A stretch of DNA of 64,000 bases. Origin: Streptomyces parvulus (GTDB lineage Bacteria; Actinomycetota; Actinomycetes; Streptomycetales; Streptomycetaceae). The stretch's first letter is position 1. The number at the start of each line of letters is the position of its first letter. Below the pieces are notes generated by a model. The model searched no databases. It was not told where the DNA came from and was given only the letters and a program-made list of their open reading frames with translations. The position numbers and the translations under genes are program-made. Location of the stretch: assembly GCF_014648855.1 (NCBI RefSeq), contig NZ_BMRX01000014.1:176001-240000 (forward strand). The letters run 5' to 3'. This document shows positions 31,690 to 39,220 of this stretch, in pieces.

Positions 31690-32454
31690 TCAGGGTGTCG
31701 CGGGTACGCGGAGGGCGGTCAGGACCGGGAGGTGGTCCGTGGCCGCCCTCAGGTCCGCCTCGGCGACTCCGGCGAGCCCGTGCGGCACCCCGCAGCCGAG
31801 TACCTCGACGCCCTCGGTGACGAAGACCGCGTCGATGCGGCGGTCGGGGGCGGTGGGCGTGAAGGTGTACTCGCCGCCCCAGGGCGCGGCCGTCCAGCAG
31901 TCCCGCAGCCCGTCGCCCAGGCGCCGGAAGGTGCGTCCGCCGGGGCGCTCGTTCAGGTCGCCGCCCGCGACGGCGTGCGGGACGTCCAGCGCGGCGAGCC
32001 GGTCGAGGAGGAGGCCGGCCTGCGCGTGGCGCTCCTCGGCCTCCAGGGACAGGTGGCAGCTCAGGACGCCGAGGCGGGCGCCACCGAACCGGACCACGGC
32101 GGTGGCGAGGCCGCGCCGGTGCCGGCCCGGGGTGAGCGGGAGCAGCACGTCCTCGGTGCGCTCCACGGTGGCCCGCAGGGAGCACAGCAGCGCCGGTCCG
32201 GCCGCCGTGCCGCCGCCGGAGAGGAGCACGAGCCCGGAGGCGTCGGCGAGCCGGGTGAGCTTCTTGCGCCAGCGGAAGAGGCGCGGCGCCTCCTGGAGCA
32301 GGACGAGGTCGGGGGCGCAGGCGGCGATGACGCGGGCGAGCGCTTCGGTGTCGTCGCGCATCGAGCGGATGTTGTAGCTGAGGACCCGGACGACCGCGGA
32401 ACCGTCCGCTTCGGTACGCGAGTTGGGGAGGGGAGGGAGGGACGACGTTGCCAT
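31690..32454 (-). CDS. Endonuclease/exonuclease/phosphatase family protein
   Basis: A 254-residue single-domain EEP enzyme. Metal and catalytic residues are visible: RVLSYNIRSMRDD (Asn), DLVLLQEAPRLFRW (Glu), LSCHLSLEAEERHAQ (His), VAGGDLNERPGG (Asp, Asn) and ATDHLPVLTALRV (Asp, His). No signal peptide is seen. Such proteins act on phosphodiesters of nucleic acids, lipids or nucleotides; the substrate is unknown. ATG 32454 is favoured because TATCTT lies 7 nt before it (leaderless). The MITE-like element ends 16 nt after the stop. Confidence 0.85.
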   Translation of the reverse strand: MATSSLPPLPNSRTEADGSAVVRVLSYNIRSMRDDTEALARVIAACAPDLVLLQEAPRLFRWRKKLTRLADASGLVLLSGGGTAAGPALLCSLRATVERTEDVLLPLTPGRHRRGLATAVVRFGGARLGVLSCHLSLEAEERHAQAGLLLDRLAALDVPHAVAGGDLNERPGGRTFRRLGDGLRDCWTAAPWGGEYTFTPTAPDRRIDAVFVTEGVEVLGCGVPHGLAGVAEADLRAATDHLPVLTALRVPATP

Positions 32455-32461
32455 GCGGATC

Positions 32462-32467
32462 AAGATA
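32462..32467 (-). promoter_or_regulatory. -10 element of EEP gene, leaderless
   Basis: TATCTT on the minus strand lies exactly 7 nt before ATG 32454, with no ribosome-binding site. Confidence 0.55.
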
Positions 32468-32532
32468 CGACGGAGCCCGCCGTCCCCGGTGGGGGCCCGG
32501 CGGGCACGGTCGTACGCGTGGGGCGCGGAGCC

Positions 32533-33486
32533 TCACATGATCGGGTCGGGCTCCCGGGCCAGGTCGGCCGCGCCCACCAGGCCCGCCTTGTTGCCGAGCT
32601 GGGCGGCGATCACGTCGGCCACCGGCCGCCAGTTGCCGCCGACCAGCCACCGCTTGTAGGACTTGCGGATCGGGTCGAGGACCAGGTCGCCCTCGTCGGA
32701 GAGGCCGCCGCCGACGATGAAGGCGGACGGGTCGAAGAGGGAGGCGAGGTCGGCGAGGCCGGCGCCGGCCCAGCGGGCCAGTTCCCGGTAGGAGTCGACG
32801 GCGACCGGGCAGCCCTGGCGGGCGGCGACGGAGATGTGCTTGCCCTCGATGCCGTCGGGGGTGCCGTCGCCGAGGGCGAGCAGGACCTCGGCGCGCTCGG
32901 GGGTGGCGTTGGCGCGCTGCTTGGCGTACCGCACCAGGGCCCGCCCGGAGGCGTACTGCTCCCAGCAGCCCTGCGAGCCGCAGCCGCACAGCAGCCCGTC
33001 GGGCACCATGCGGATGTGGCCGAACTCGGCGGCCACGCCGAAGTGTCCGCGGCGCAGCTTGTTGCCGATGATGATGCCGCCGCCGAGGCCGGTGCCCAGG
33101 GTGATGCAGATGACGTTGCGGTGGCCCTTGCCACCGCCGAACTTGTACTCGCCCCAGGCGGCCGCGTTGGCGTCGTTCTCCACGACGACCGGGAGGCCGA
33201 CGCGGCCCTCGACCTTCTCCTTGAGCGGTTCCTGGCGCCAGTCGATGTTGGGCGCGAAGTAGACCGTGGAGCGCTGGCGGTTGACGTATCCGGCGGCGCC
33301 GATGCCCACTCCGACGATCTCGTGCCCCACGCGTGCACCCTCCACCGCGGAGGCGATGGCGTCCACGATGGCCTCGGGTGTGCTGGGGGTCGGCACCTTG
33401 TGGGTCGAGAGGATGTTGCCTTCCTCGTCGACCACGCCGGCCGCGATCTTCGTGCCGCCGATGTCGACGCCGATGGTGAGTCCCAT
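32533..33486 (-). CDS. glkA: ROK-family glucokinase
   Basis: A 317-residue ATP-dependent glucose kinase, which in Streptomyces also mediates carbon catabolite repression. The phosphate motif is TIGVDIGGTKIAAGVVD, the sugar-binding region VVENDANAAAWGEYKFGGGK, and the zinc-binding motif LLCGCGSQGCWEQYASG is characteristic of ROK glucokinases. ATG 33486 follows GAGGGA; the frame to 33522 is not used. It lies 54 nt after the SCO2127-type gene, the same pair as in S. coelicolor, where glkA is transcribed both with that gene and from its own promoter. A hairpin (33505-33542) sits between them. Confidence 0.96.
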   Translation of the reverse strand: MGLTIGVDIGGTKIAAGVVDEEGNILSTHKVPTPSTPEAIVDAIASAVEGARVGHEIVGVGIGAAGYVNRQRSTVYFAPNIDWRQEPLKEKVEGRVGLPVVVENDANAAAWGEYKFGGGKGHRNVICITLGTGLGGGIIIGNKLRRGHFGVAAEFGHIRMVPDGLLCGCGSQGCWEQYASGRALVRYAKQRANATPERAEVLLALGDGTPDGIEGKHISVAARQGCPVAVDSYRELARWAGAGLADLASLFDPSAFIVGGGLSDEGDLVLDPIRKSYKRWLVGGNWRPVADVIAAQLGNKAGLVGAADLAREPDPIM

Positions 33487-33504
33487 GAATCCCTCAGTTC
33501 GGTC

Positions 33505-33542
33505 GAGCCCCGCTAAGGGCAACCGTACCCGAGGCGGGGCTC
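33505..33542 (-). terminator. Intercistronic hairpin between SCO2127-like gene and glkA
   Basis: GAGCCCCGC (33505-33513) and GCGGGGCTC (33534-33542) form a 9-bp stem overlapping the upstream stop codon. It may attenuate read-through or protect glkA mRNA. Confidence 0.5.
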
Positions 33543-34077
33543 AGTCCAGGTCGATGCGCTGGCCCGGGCCGGTGCCCTCGTCGCCGCCGTCGTCGTCGCC
33601 GTCGCGGCGTCCTGCCTGGTCGCGGGGGTCGCGCGGGTCCTTGGCCGGGGAGTCGCCGGTGGTCCAGCGGCGTTCCTGGTCCTGGACCGCGGAGCGGTAG
33701 GCGGCGAGGAGTTCACCGCCGGCGGCGGCGAGGTGGTCGAACACCGCCGGGTTGCGCTCGATGACCGGTTCGACGGCGGCCCTGGCCTGCTGGACGACCT
33801 GCCGGAAGACCTGCTGGGCGGCGGGTCCGGCGACCTGGCCGAGCAGCGGGGACTGGAGGCCGGACAGCCGGTCGGCCACGGTGTCGACGAGCCGGCGCAG
33901 CTCCTCGGCGGCCGAGCCGGGCGGCACCCCGTGTTCGGCACGGCGGCGGGCCTTCTCGGACTCCAGGTCCTCGGCGCACGCGGTCGCCCAGGCGTCGGCG
34001 TCGGTCGGGCGGGCGGCGCCGGCCCCGTCGGCCTCGTCGGGGCGGGGTGCCTCGGACGGGGGGAGCTGTTCGCTCAT
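33541..34077 (-). CDS. DUF5304 protein, SCO2127-like
   Basis: A 178-residue soluble, mostly helical protein: an acidic N-terminus (PRPDEADGAGAARPTDADAW), a helical core (SAAEELRRLVDTVADRLSGL, then PLLGQVAGPAAQQVFRQVVQ) and a Asp/Gly-rich tail. In S. coelicolor SCO2127 sits just upstream of glkA and has been linked to glucose uptake, glucose kinase expression and glucose repression. The same arrangement here supports that role, although the protein has no recognised catalytic motif. Confidence 0.85.
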   Translation of the reverse strand: MSEQLPPSEAPRPDEADGAGAARPTDADAWATACAEDLESEKARRRAEHGVPPGSAAEELRRLVDTVADRLSGLQSPLLGQVAGPAAQQVFRQVVQQARAAVEPVIERNPAVFDHLAAAGGELLAAYRSAVQDQERRWTTGDSPAKDPRDPRDQAGRRDGDDDGGDEGTGPGQRIDLD

Positions 34078-34143
34078 GACGGACTCCTGACTACGGTTCG
34101 TCCTTACGACGTTACCCGAACGGACTCGGGCACCGGGCCGGGA

Positions 34144-35316
34144 TCAGCGCGCCTGCGGCCACAGCGCCGGGTCCGGCGCGAACCGGACGGCGAGGGTGCC
34201 CTCGCGCAGGGCGGCGCCGGCGACGGTGCAGCGGCGCAGCGCGGAGGGCAGCGGCACGATCCGGCGGAACGGCCCGGCGGCGACGACCAGTTCGTCCCCG
34301 CGGCGGACCAGGTCGAGTTCCTCGCGGACGGCGCCGGGCAGCGGGATGCGCCAGACCAGGACGCCGTCCTCGGCCAGCCGGTCGGTGACGGGCCACTCGA
34401 CGGGGGCGGCACCGGGGTGGACGCCGGGCGCACCGAGCGCCGCGAGGTCGTCGGTGCCGCGGGGGTCGTGGCCCAGGTGGGGCAGGGCGCGGACGTCGTG
34501 GGTGTCCCGCCACTCCTCCAGTGTCTTGCGCTGCTGGGCGAGGGGGCCGGTGAGCCAGCTGTCCGCCGGGACGTCCTCGGGCAGGACGCGGTTGGCCACC
34601 AGCAGGTCGGTGCGCAGGCCGCGCAGGGCGAGGCCGAGGACGGTGGCGCGGACCGCGTCGTCGCCGGCCGGGCCGGGCTCCGCGACCAGCCGTACGACGG
34701 TGTTCCGGTCGGCGACGACGGCCTCGGCGGCGGCGAGTTCCAGGTCCCAGCGGGCGGCGGCCTCGTACAGCGCCTCGGCGGGCATGGGGACGCCGGCCAG
34801 GCGGCCGAGGACGGGGCGCAGGGCGCGGGCCGCCTGCCGCTCGGGGGGCAGCAGCCGGCGCAGGCAGCGGCGCAGTTCCTCGGGGGCGGCGAGCAGGGCG
34901 AGGGCGCGCGGGGCGGGCGGGAGGTCGACGACGAGGAGGTCGTGCTCCTCGGCGAGGGCCGCGTCGCGCAGGGCGCGCAGCAGGGCGAGTTCGTCGGCGC
35001 CGGGCAGCGGGGTGAGTTCCGCGGGGTCGAGGCGGGCGGCGCCGAGGAGGTCGAGGGCGGAGGAGGCGCGGTCCTGGAGGGCGGCGAGGCCGTCCCGGAA
35101 CCCCTGGGCGGCGTCCGGCCGCCAGGCGGTGAGGCCGGGTTCGACGGGCGTGGGCGCCGGGCCGGTGCGCACCCCGAGCGCGGCGCCGAGGGTGTCGTCG
35201 CGGTCGGTGCCGAGCAGCAGGGTGCGGGTGCCCTGCCGGGCGGCGGCGAGCGCGGTGGCGGCCGCGACGGTGGTACGGCCGCTGCCGCCGGGGCCCGTGA
35301 TCAGGATGGTGCGCAT
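34144..35316 (-). CDS. ArsA-family ATPase-like protein with degenerate Walker A
   Basis: A 390-residue protein of the ArsA/GET3 type by overall pattern: RTILITGPGGSGRTTVAAAT at the start, LLVVDLPPAP as Walker B-like, and long helical middle with LLPPERQAARALRPVLGRLAG. However, the deviant Walker A (KGGxGK[ST]) reads GPGGSGRT: the signature Lys and the P-loop Lys are both replaced (Pro and Arg). The mycobacterial counterpart Rv2184c has a canonical GKGGTGKST as I recall. So it may have weak or no ATPase activity. ATG 35316 is preceded at 8 nt by TACCGT, suggesting a leaderless message. It is 61 nt from the SRPBCC gene upstream. Confidence 0.8.
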   Translation of the reverse strand: MRTILITGPGGSGRTTVAAATALAAARQGTRTLLLGTDRDDTLGAALGVRTGPAPTPVEPGLTAWRPDAAQGFRDGLAALQDRASSALDLLGAARLDPAELTPLPGADELALLRALRDAALAEEHDLLVVDLPPAPRALALLAAPEELRRCLRRLLPPERQAARALRPVLGRLAGVPMPAEALYEAAARWDLELAAAEAVVADRNTVVRLVAEPGPAGDDAVRATVLGLALRGLRTDLLVANRVLPEDVPADSWLTGPLAQQRKTLEEWRDTHDVRALPHLGHDPRGTDDLAALGAPGVHPGAAPVEWPVTDRLAEDGVLVWRIPLPGAVREELDLVRRGDELVVAAGPFRRIVPLPSALRRCTVAGAALREGTLAVRFAPDPALWPQAR

Positions 35317-35376
35317 GAGGCTGAACGGTACCCGCGCGGACCCCGTCGGGCCCGCACCGAGGAGCACCGGCGGGCG

Positions 35377-35817
35377 CTAGGCCGCCGGCGTCTCCACCCG
35401 CTTCTTCAGGCCGGCCAGGGCGCGGTCGATGATGACCTTCTCCGCCTTGCGCTTGATCATGCCGAGCATCGGGATCTTGACGTCGACGGTGAGGCGGTAG
35501 GTGACCTCCGTGCCCGTGCCGGCCGGGCGGAGCAGGTAGGAGCCGTCGAGGGAGCGCAGCATCTGCGACTTCACCAGCGTCCAGGACACCTCGTGCTCGC
35601 CGGTCCAGGTGTAGGCCAGCGTCTGGTCGTCCTTGATCGCGCCGGCGTCCATCACGAGCCGGACCTGCTCGGCGCGCCCCCGGTCGTCGCTGGCGAGGAC
35701 CTCGGCCTCCTTGACCTCGCCGGTCCAGTCCGGGTAGCGGGCGAAGTCCGCGATCACCGACATGACGTCGGCGGGTGCCGCCTCGATGGTGATGCTCGAG
35801 CTGGTGTGTTCCGCCAT
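35377..35817 (-). CDS. SRPBCC family protein
   Basis: A 146-residue START-like hydrophobic-ligand-binding protein (polyketide cyclase/dehydrase group). Typical features: SSITIEAAPADVMSVIADFA with the WTGEVKEAEVL strand, and a long C-terminal helix (IIDRALAGLKKRV). GGAGGAG lies 9 nt before ATG 35817. The M. tuberculosis gene Rv2185c next to Rv2184c is the same family and order, so it is a conserved partner of the ArsA-like protein. Ligand unknown; a lipid or aromatic compound is possible. Confidence 0.88.
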   Translation of the reverse strand: MAEHTSSSITIEAAPADVMSVIADFARYPDWTGEVKEAEVLASDDRGRAEQVRLVMDAGAIKDDQTLAYTWTGEHEVSWTLVKSQMLRSLDGSYLLRPAGTGTEVTYRLTVDVKIPMLGMIKRKAEKVIIDRALAGLKKRVETPAA

Positions 35818-35963
35818 CGCCGTGGCTCCTCCGGATGCGGGCCGGTACTGGTGTAGTCCGTGTCTCTCGTGCGCCCGTCGCGCGCACGTGCGTGCCGCGT
35901 GAAGGCTATCGCGCACCGGCTCCGCGACCGTCACCCCCCGCCCGTACGGCCCGCGCCGGGGCG

Positions 35964-36767
35964 TCACCACTCCAGCACCCACGGCCGGCCGGTCGACGCG
36001 AAGTGGCCGACGTTCACGCACTCGGTCGCGCCGATGCGCATCCGGCGCGCGAGCGGCTGGTGCACGTGCCCGAAGAGGGCGTACCGGGGCCGGGTCCGCC
36101 GGATCGCCTCCAGCAGGGCGGTGCTGCCCCGCTCGAAGCGCCGCGCCACGGTGTCGTAGACCAGGTCCGGCACCTGCGGCGGGATGTGGGTGCACAGCAC
36201 GTCGACCTCGCCGACGGCCTCGATCTTCGCGGCGTACTCCTCGTCGCTGATCTCGTACGGCGTGCGCATCGGGCTGTACAGGCCGCCGCCGACGAACCCG
36301 AAGACCCGGCCGCCGATCTCCACCCGCTCCCCGTCGAGGACGGTCGTGCCGGGGCGGGCGTACTCCGGCCACAGGGGCGGTACGTCGACGTTGCCGTAGG
36401 TGGCGTACGTCGGTGTGGGGAAGGCCGCGAAGAGTTCGGCGTACTGCTTGCGCACGGCGCCCTCGATCAGCTGCGCCTTCGAGCGTTCCCCGGTGACGTC
36501 CGCCCACAGCCGGGCGCCGAACTCCCGGGCCTCGGCGAAACGGCGGGCGGTGCGCAGCTCGACGATGCGGTCGGCGTTCGCGACGCCGAACAGGTCGGGG
36601 AAGATGCCGCGCGAGTGGTCGGCGTAGTCGAGGAAGAGCACGAGGTCGCCGAGGCAGATCAGGGCGTCGGCGCCCTCGCCGGCCCTGGCCAGGTCGCGGG
36701 CGTTGCCGTGCACGTCGCTGACCACGTGGACGCGCGTGCTCGTGTTGCGGGCCGGTGTGGGTGCCAT
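35964..36767 (-). CDS. Metallophosphoesterase
   Basis: A 267-residue calcineurin-like phosphoesterase. The metal-binding motifs are VHVVSDVHGNARDLAR (DxH), DALICLGDLVLF (GD), YATYGNVDVPPLWP (GNVD, with Val in place of the usual His), VLCTHIPPQVPD (H) and ALFGHVHQPL (GHxH). The third motif deviates from GNHD, so activity may be altered or use a narrower substrate set. ATG 36767 is taken because TACCCT lies 8 nt upstream. The substrate is unknown. Confidence 0.85.
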   Translation of the reverse strand: MAPTPARNTSTRVHVVSDVHGNARDLARAGEGADALICLGDLVLFLDYADHSRGIFPDLFGVANADRIVELRTARRFAEAREFGARLWADVTGERSKAQLIEGAVRKQYAELFAAFPTPTYATYGNVDVPPLWPEYARPGTTVLDGERVEIGGRVFGFVGGGLYSPMRTPYEISDEEYAAKIEAVGEVDVLCTHIPPQVPDLVYDTVARRFERGSTALLEAIRRTRPRYALFGHVHQPLARRMRIGATECVNVGHFASTGRPWVLEW

Positions 36768-37088
36768 GGCGATCAAGGGTAAGCAGCGCGCGCCTCTTGT
36801 GAACAGTGGCGGTCGGACCTGCGGTTACTGGCTGGTCGGTTGATTCGTCGACTACTGTGCGCACAGGAAACCCCAGCCGTGTGACGCAGCGAACATCTCG
36901 CGGGGACCCCCTGTCGGAGAACGCATACCGGCGGGTAACGTCCGGGCAGTCCAGTCGTGCTCAGGATTTCAACATGTGAATCGGCGTGTGATTCGACATG
37001 TGACCTCCGGAGCACTAGCCCGAGCCTTGGACCGCACCGTCGCATCACACAGTGTCGTGGCGCCGGCGCCCTATGAGGAGCAGCAGTC
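36768..37088. other. Non-coding gap before fadD
   Basis: This 321-nt stretch separates the divergent metallophosphoesterase and fadD genes. It contains no convincing gene. It holds a TACCCT -10 for the former, an inverted repeat (36973-37000) and a purine-rich ribosome site (AGGAGCAGC) just before the fadD TTG. I see no second structure. Confidence 0.7.
36973..37000. promoter_or_regulatory. Inverted repeat upstream of fadD
   Basis: CATGTGAATC (36973-36982) and GATTCGACATG (36990-37000) pair with a single bulge and a 7-nt loop, 89-116 nt upstream of the TTG start. The CATGTGA half occurs again at 36997-37003. It could be the operator of a fatty-acid regulator such as a TetR/FadR protein. Confidence 0.35.
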
Positions 37089-38885
37089 TTGCGCGAGTTC
37101 AGCCTTCCGGCCTTGTACGAGGTCCCCGCGGACGGAAACCTGACCGACATCGTCCGCAGAAACGCCGCGCAGCATCCCGACGTCGCCGTCATCTCGCGCA
37201 AGGCCCAGGGGTCCTGGCAGGACGTGACCGCCCGTGACTTCCTCGCCGAGGTGCGCTCCGCCGCCAAGGGCCTGATCGCGTCCGGCGTCCAGCCGGGCGA
37301 CCGGGTCGGTCTGATGTCCCGTACCCGCTACGAGTGGACGCTGCTGGACTTCGCGATCTGGAGCGCGGGCGCGGTCACCGTGCCGGTGTACGAGACCAGC
37401 TCGCCGGAGCAGGTGCAGTGGATCCTCAGCGACTCGGGCGCCACCGCCTGCGTCGTCGAGACGGCCGGGCACGCCGCGGTCGTCGAGTCGGTGCGCGAGA
37501 CGCTGCCCGCCCTCAAGAACGTCTGGCAGTTCGACGCCGGCGCCGTGGAGGAGCTGGGGCGCATCGGCCAGGACGTCACCGACGGCGCGGTCGAGGAGCG
37601 CGGGTCGATCGCCAAGGCCGACGACCCCGCGACCATCGTCTACACCTCCGGCACCACCGGCCGCCCCAAGGGCTGCGTCCTCACCCACCGCAGCTTCTTC
37701 GCGGAGTGCGGGAACGTGGTCGAGCGCCTGCGGCCGCTGTTCCGCACCGGCGAGTGCTCGGTCCTGCTCTTCCTCCCGCTCGCGCACGTCTTCGGCCGCC
37801 TCGTCCAGGTCGCGCCGATGATCGCCCCGATCAAGCTGGGCTGCGTCCCGGACATCAAGAACCTCACCGACGAGCTGGCCGCCTTCCGGCCGACGCTGAT
37901 CCTCGGCGTGCCCCGGGTCTTCGAGAAGGTCTACAACTCGGCGCGCGCCAAGGCGCAGGCCGACGGCAAGGGCAAGATCTTCGACAAGGCCGCCGACACC
38001 GCCATCGCGTACAGCAAGGCGCTGGACACGCCGTCCGGGCCGTCCGTGGGCCTGCGGATCAAGCACAAGGTCTTCGACCGGCTCGTCTACAGCAAGCTGC
38101 GCACCGTCCTCGGCGGGCGCGGCGAGTACGCCATCTCGGGCGGCGCCCCGCTCGGCGAGCGGCTGGGCCACTTCTTCCGCGGCATCGGCTTCACGGTCCT
38201 GGAGGGCTACGGGCTGACCGAGTCCTGTGCCGCGACCGCCTTCAACCCCTGGGACCGGCAGAAGATCGGCACGGTCGGTCAGCCGCTGCCGGGCTCCGTG
38301 GTGCGCATCGCGGACGACGGGGAGGTGCTGCTGCACGGCGAGCACCTGTTCAAGGAGTACTGGAACAACCCGGGCGCGACCGCCGAGGCGCTGGCCGACG
38401 GCTGGTTCCACACCGGTGACATCGGCACCCTCGACGAGGACGGCTATCTGCGGATCACCGGGCGCAAGAAGGAGATCATCGTCACCGCCGGCGGCAAGAA
38501 CGTCGCCCCGGCCGTGATCGAGGACCGCATCCGCGCGCACGCGCTGGTCGCGGAGTGCATGGTGGTCGGCGACGGGCGGCCCTTCGTGGGCGCGCTGGTC
38601 ACCCTGGACGAGGAGTTCCTCGGCCGGTGGTGCGCGGACCACGGCAAGCCGGCGGGGTCGACGGCGGCGGCGCTGCGGGACGACGCGGAGCTGCTCGCGG
38701 AGATCCAGTCGGCGATCGACGACGGGAACTCGGCGGTGTCCAAGGCGGAGTCGGTGCGGAAGTTCCGGGTGCTGTCCGCCCAGTTCACGGAGGAGTCGGG
38801 GCATCTGACTCCGTCGCTGAAGCTGAAGCGGAACGTTGTCGCCAAGGACTACGCGGGTGAGATCGAGGCGATCTACGCCAAGTAG
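37089..38885 (+). CDS. fadD: Long-chain fatty-acid-CoA ligase (FadD15 type)
   Basis: A 598-residue acyl-CoA synthetase forming acyl-AMP then acyl-CoA. Motifs in order: IVYTSGTTGRPKGCVLTHRS (AMP-binding), PLAHVFGRL, VLEGYGLTESCAATAFN, the FHTGDIGTLDEDGYLRITGR region and KEIIVTAGGKNVAPAVIED, with Lys in LTPSLKLKRNVV near the C-terminus. Length matches FadD15 (about 600). TTG 37089 follows AGGAG with 9-nt spacing. In mycobacteria fadD15 (Rv2187) lies beside pimB', as here. Confidence 0.95.
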   Translation: MREFSLPALYEVPADGNLTDIVRRNAAQHPDVAVISRKAQGSWQDVTARDFLAEVRSAAKGLIASGVQPGDRVGLMSRTRYEWTLLDFAIWSAGAVTVPVYETSSPEQVQWILSDSGATACVVETAGHAAVVESVRETLPALKNVWQFDAGAVEELGRIGQDVTDGAVEERGSIAKADDPATIVYTSGTTGRPKGCVLTHRSFFAECGNVVERLRPLFRTGECSVLLFLPLAHVFGRLVQVAPMIAPIKLGCVPDIKNLTDELAAFRPTLILGVPRVFEKVYNSARAKAQADGKGKIFDKAADTAIAYSKALDTPSGPSVGLRIKHKVFDRLVYSKLRTVLGGRGEYAISGGAPLGERLGHFFRGIGFTVLEGYGLTESCAATAFNPWDRQKIGTVGQPLPGSVVRIADDGEVLLHGEHLFKEYWNNPGATAEALADGWFHTGDIGTLDEDGYLRITGRKKEIIVTAGGKNVAPAVIEDRIRAHALVAECMVVGDGRPFVGALVTLDEEFLGRWCADHGKPAGSTAAALRDDAELLAEIQSAIDDGNSAVSKAESVRKFRVLSAQFTEESGHLTPSLKLKRNVVAKDYAGEIEAIYAK

Positions 38886-38900
38886 TGCCTGGGAGGGGGC

Positions 38901-39055
38901 GGGTGCGGTTCGTCGGTCGGGTGCCGGTGCGTCGTGGCCGGTCGCGCAGTTCCCCGCGCCCCTGGGGGCGATGTAGTCCGCGGCGCCATTAAGGCTCCCT
39001 CGCTCAAGCGAGCGCCTTCAAGGCCCCCCAGCCGCAGCAGCGTCCCAAGGCTCCG
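38901..39055. repeat. Direct repeat copy 1 of about 153 bp
   Basis: The unit opens GGGTGCGGTTCGTCGGTCGG and includes CGCGCAGTTCCCCGCGCCCC and GGGGGCGATGTAGTCCGCGG. The second copy begins 162 nt later with over 90 percent identity. The 335-nt gap 38886-39220 between convergent fadD and the PimB gene is made up of these two copies. Confidence 0.9.
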
Positions 39056-39062
39056 GAGTGCC

Positions 39063-39215
39063 GGGTGCGGTTCGTCGGTCGGGTGCCGGTGCGTCGTGGC
39101 CGGGCGCGCAGTTCCCCGCGCCCCTGGGGGCGATGTAGTCCGCGGCGCCACCAAGGCCCCCTCGCTCAAGCGGCGCCTTCAAGGCCCCCTCGGCGCAGCA
39201 GCGCCCCCAAGGATC
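39063..39215. repeat. Direct repeat copy 2 of about 153 bp
   Basis: It repeats copy 1 with small changes (for example GGGCGC for GGTCGC, one indel, and AAGGCCCCCTCGG for AAGGCCCCCCAGC). The CGCAGTTCCCCGCGCCCC core is a common Streptomyces intergenic repeat. A degenerate relative lies at 61259-61346. No protein-coding frame is credible here. Confidence 0.85.
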
Positions 39216-39220
39216 CTGCG

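Noticed and set aside
38873..39169. A 98-codon frame with an internal repeat between fadD and pimB
   Set aside because: The repeated peptide simply mirrors the 153-bp DNA repeat, with no ribosome site or homologue.
38901..39215. CRISPR array
   Set aside because: Only two long copies, nearly contiguous, without short regular repeats or spacers and no cas genes.
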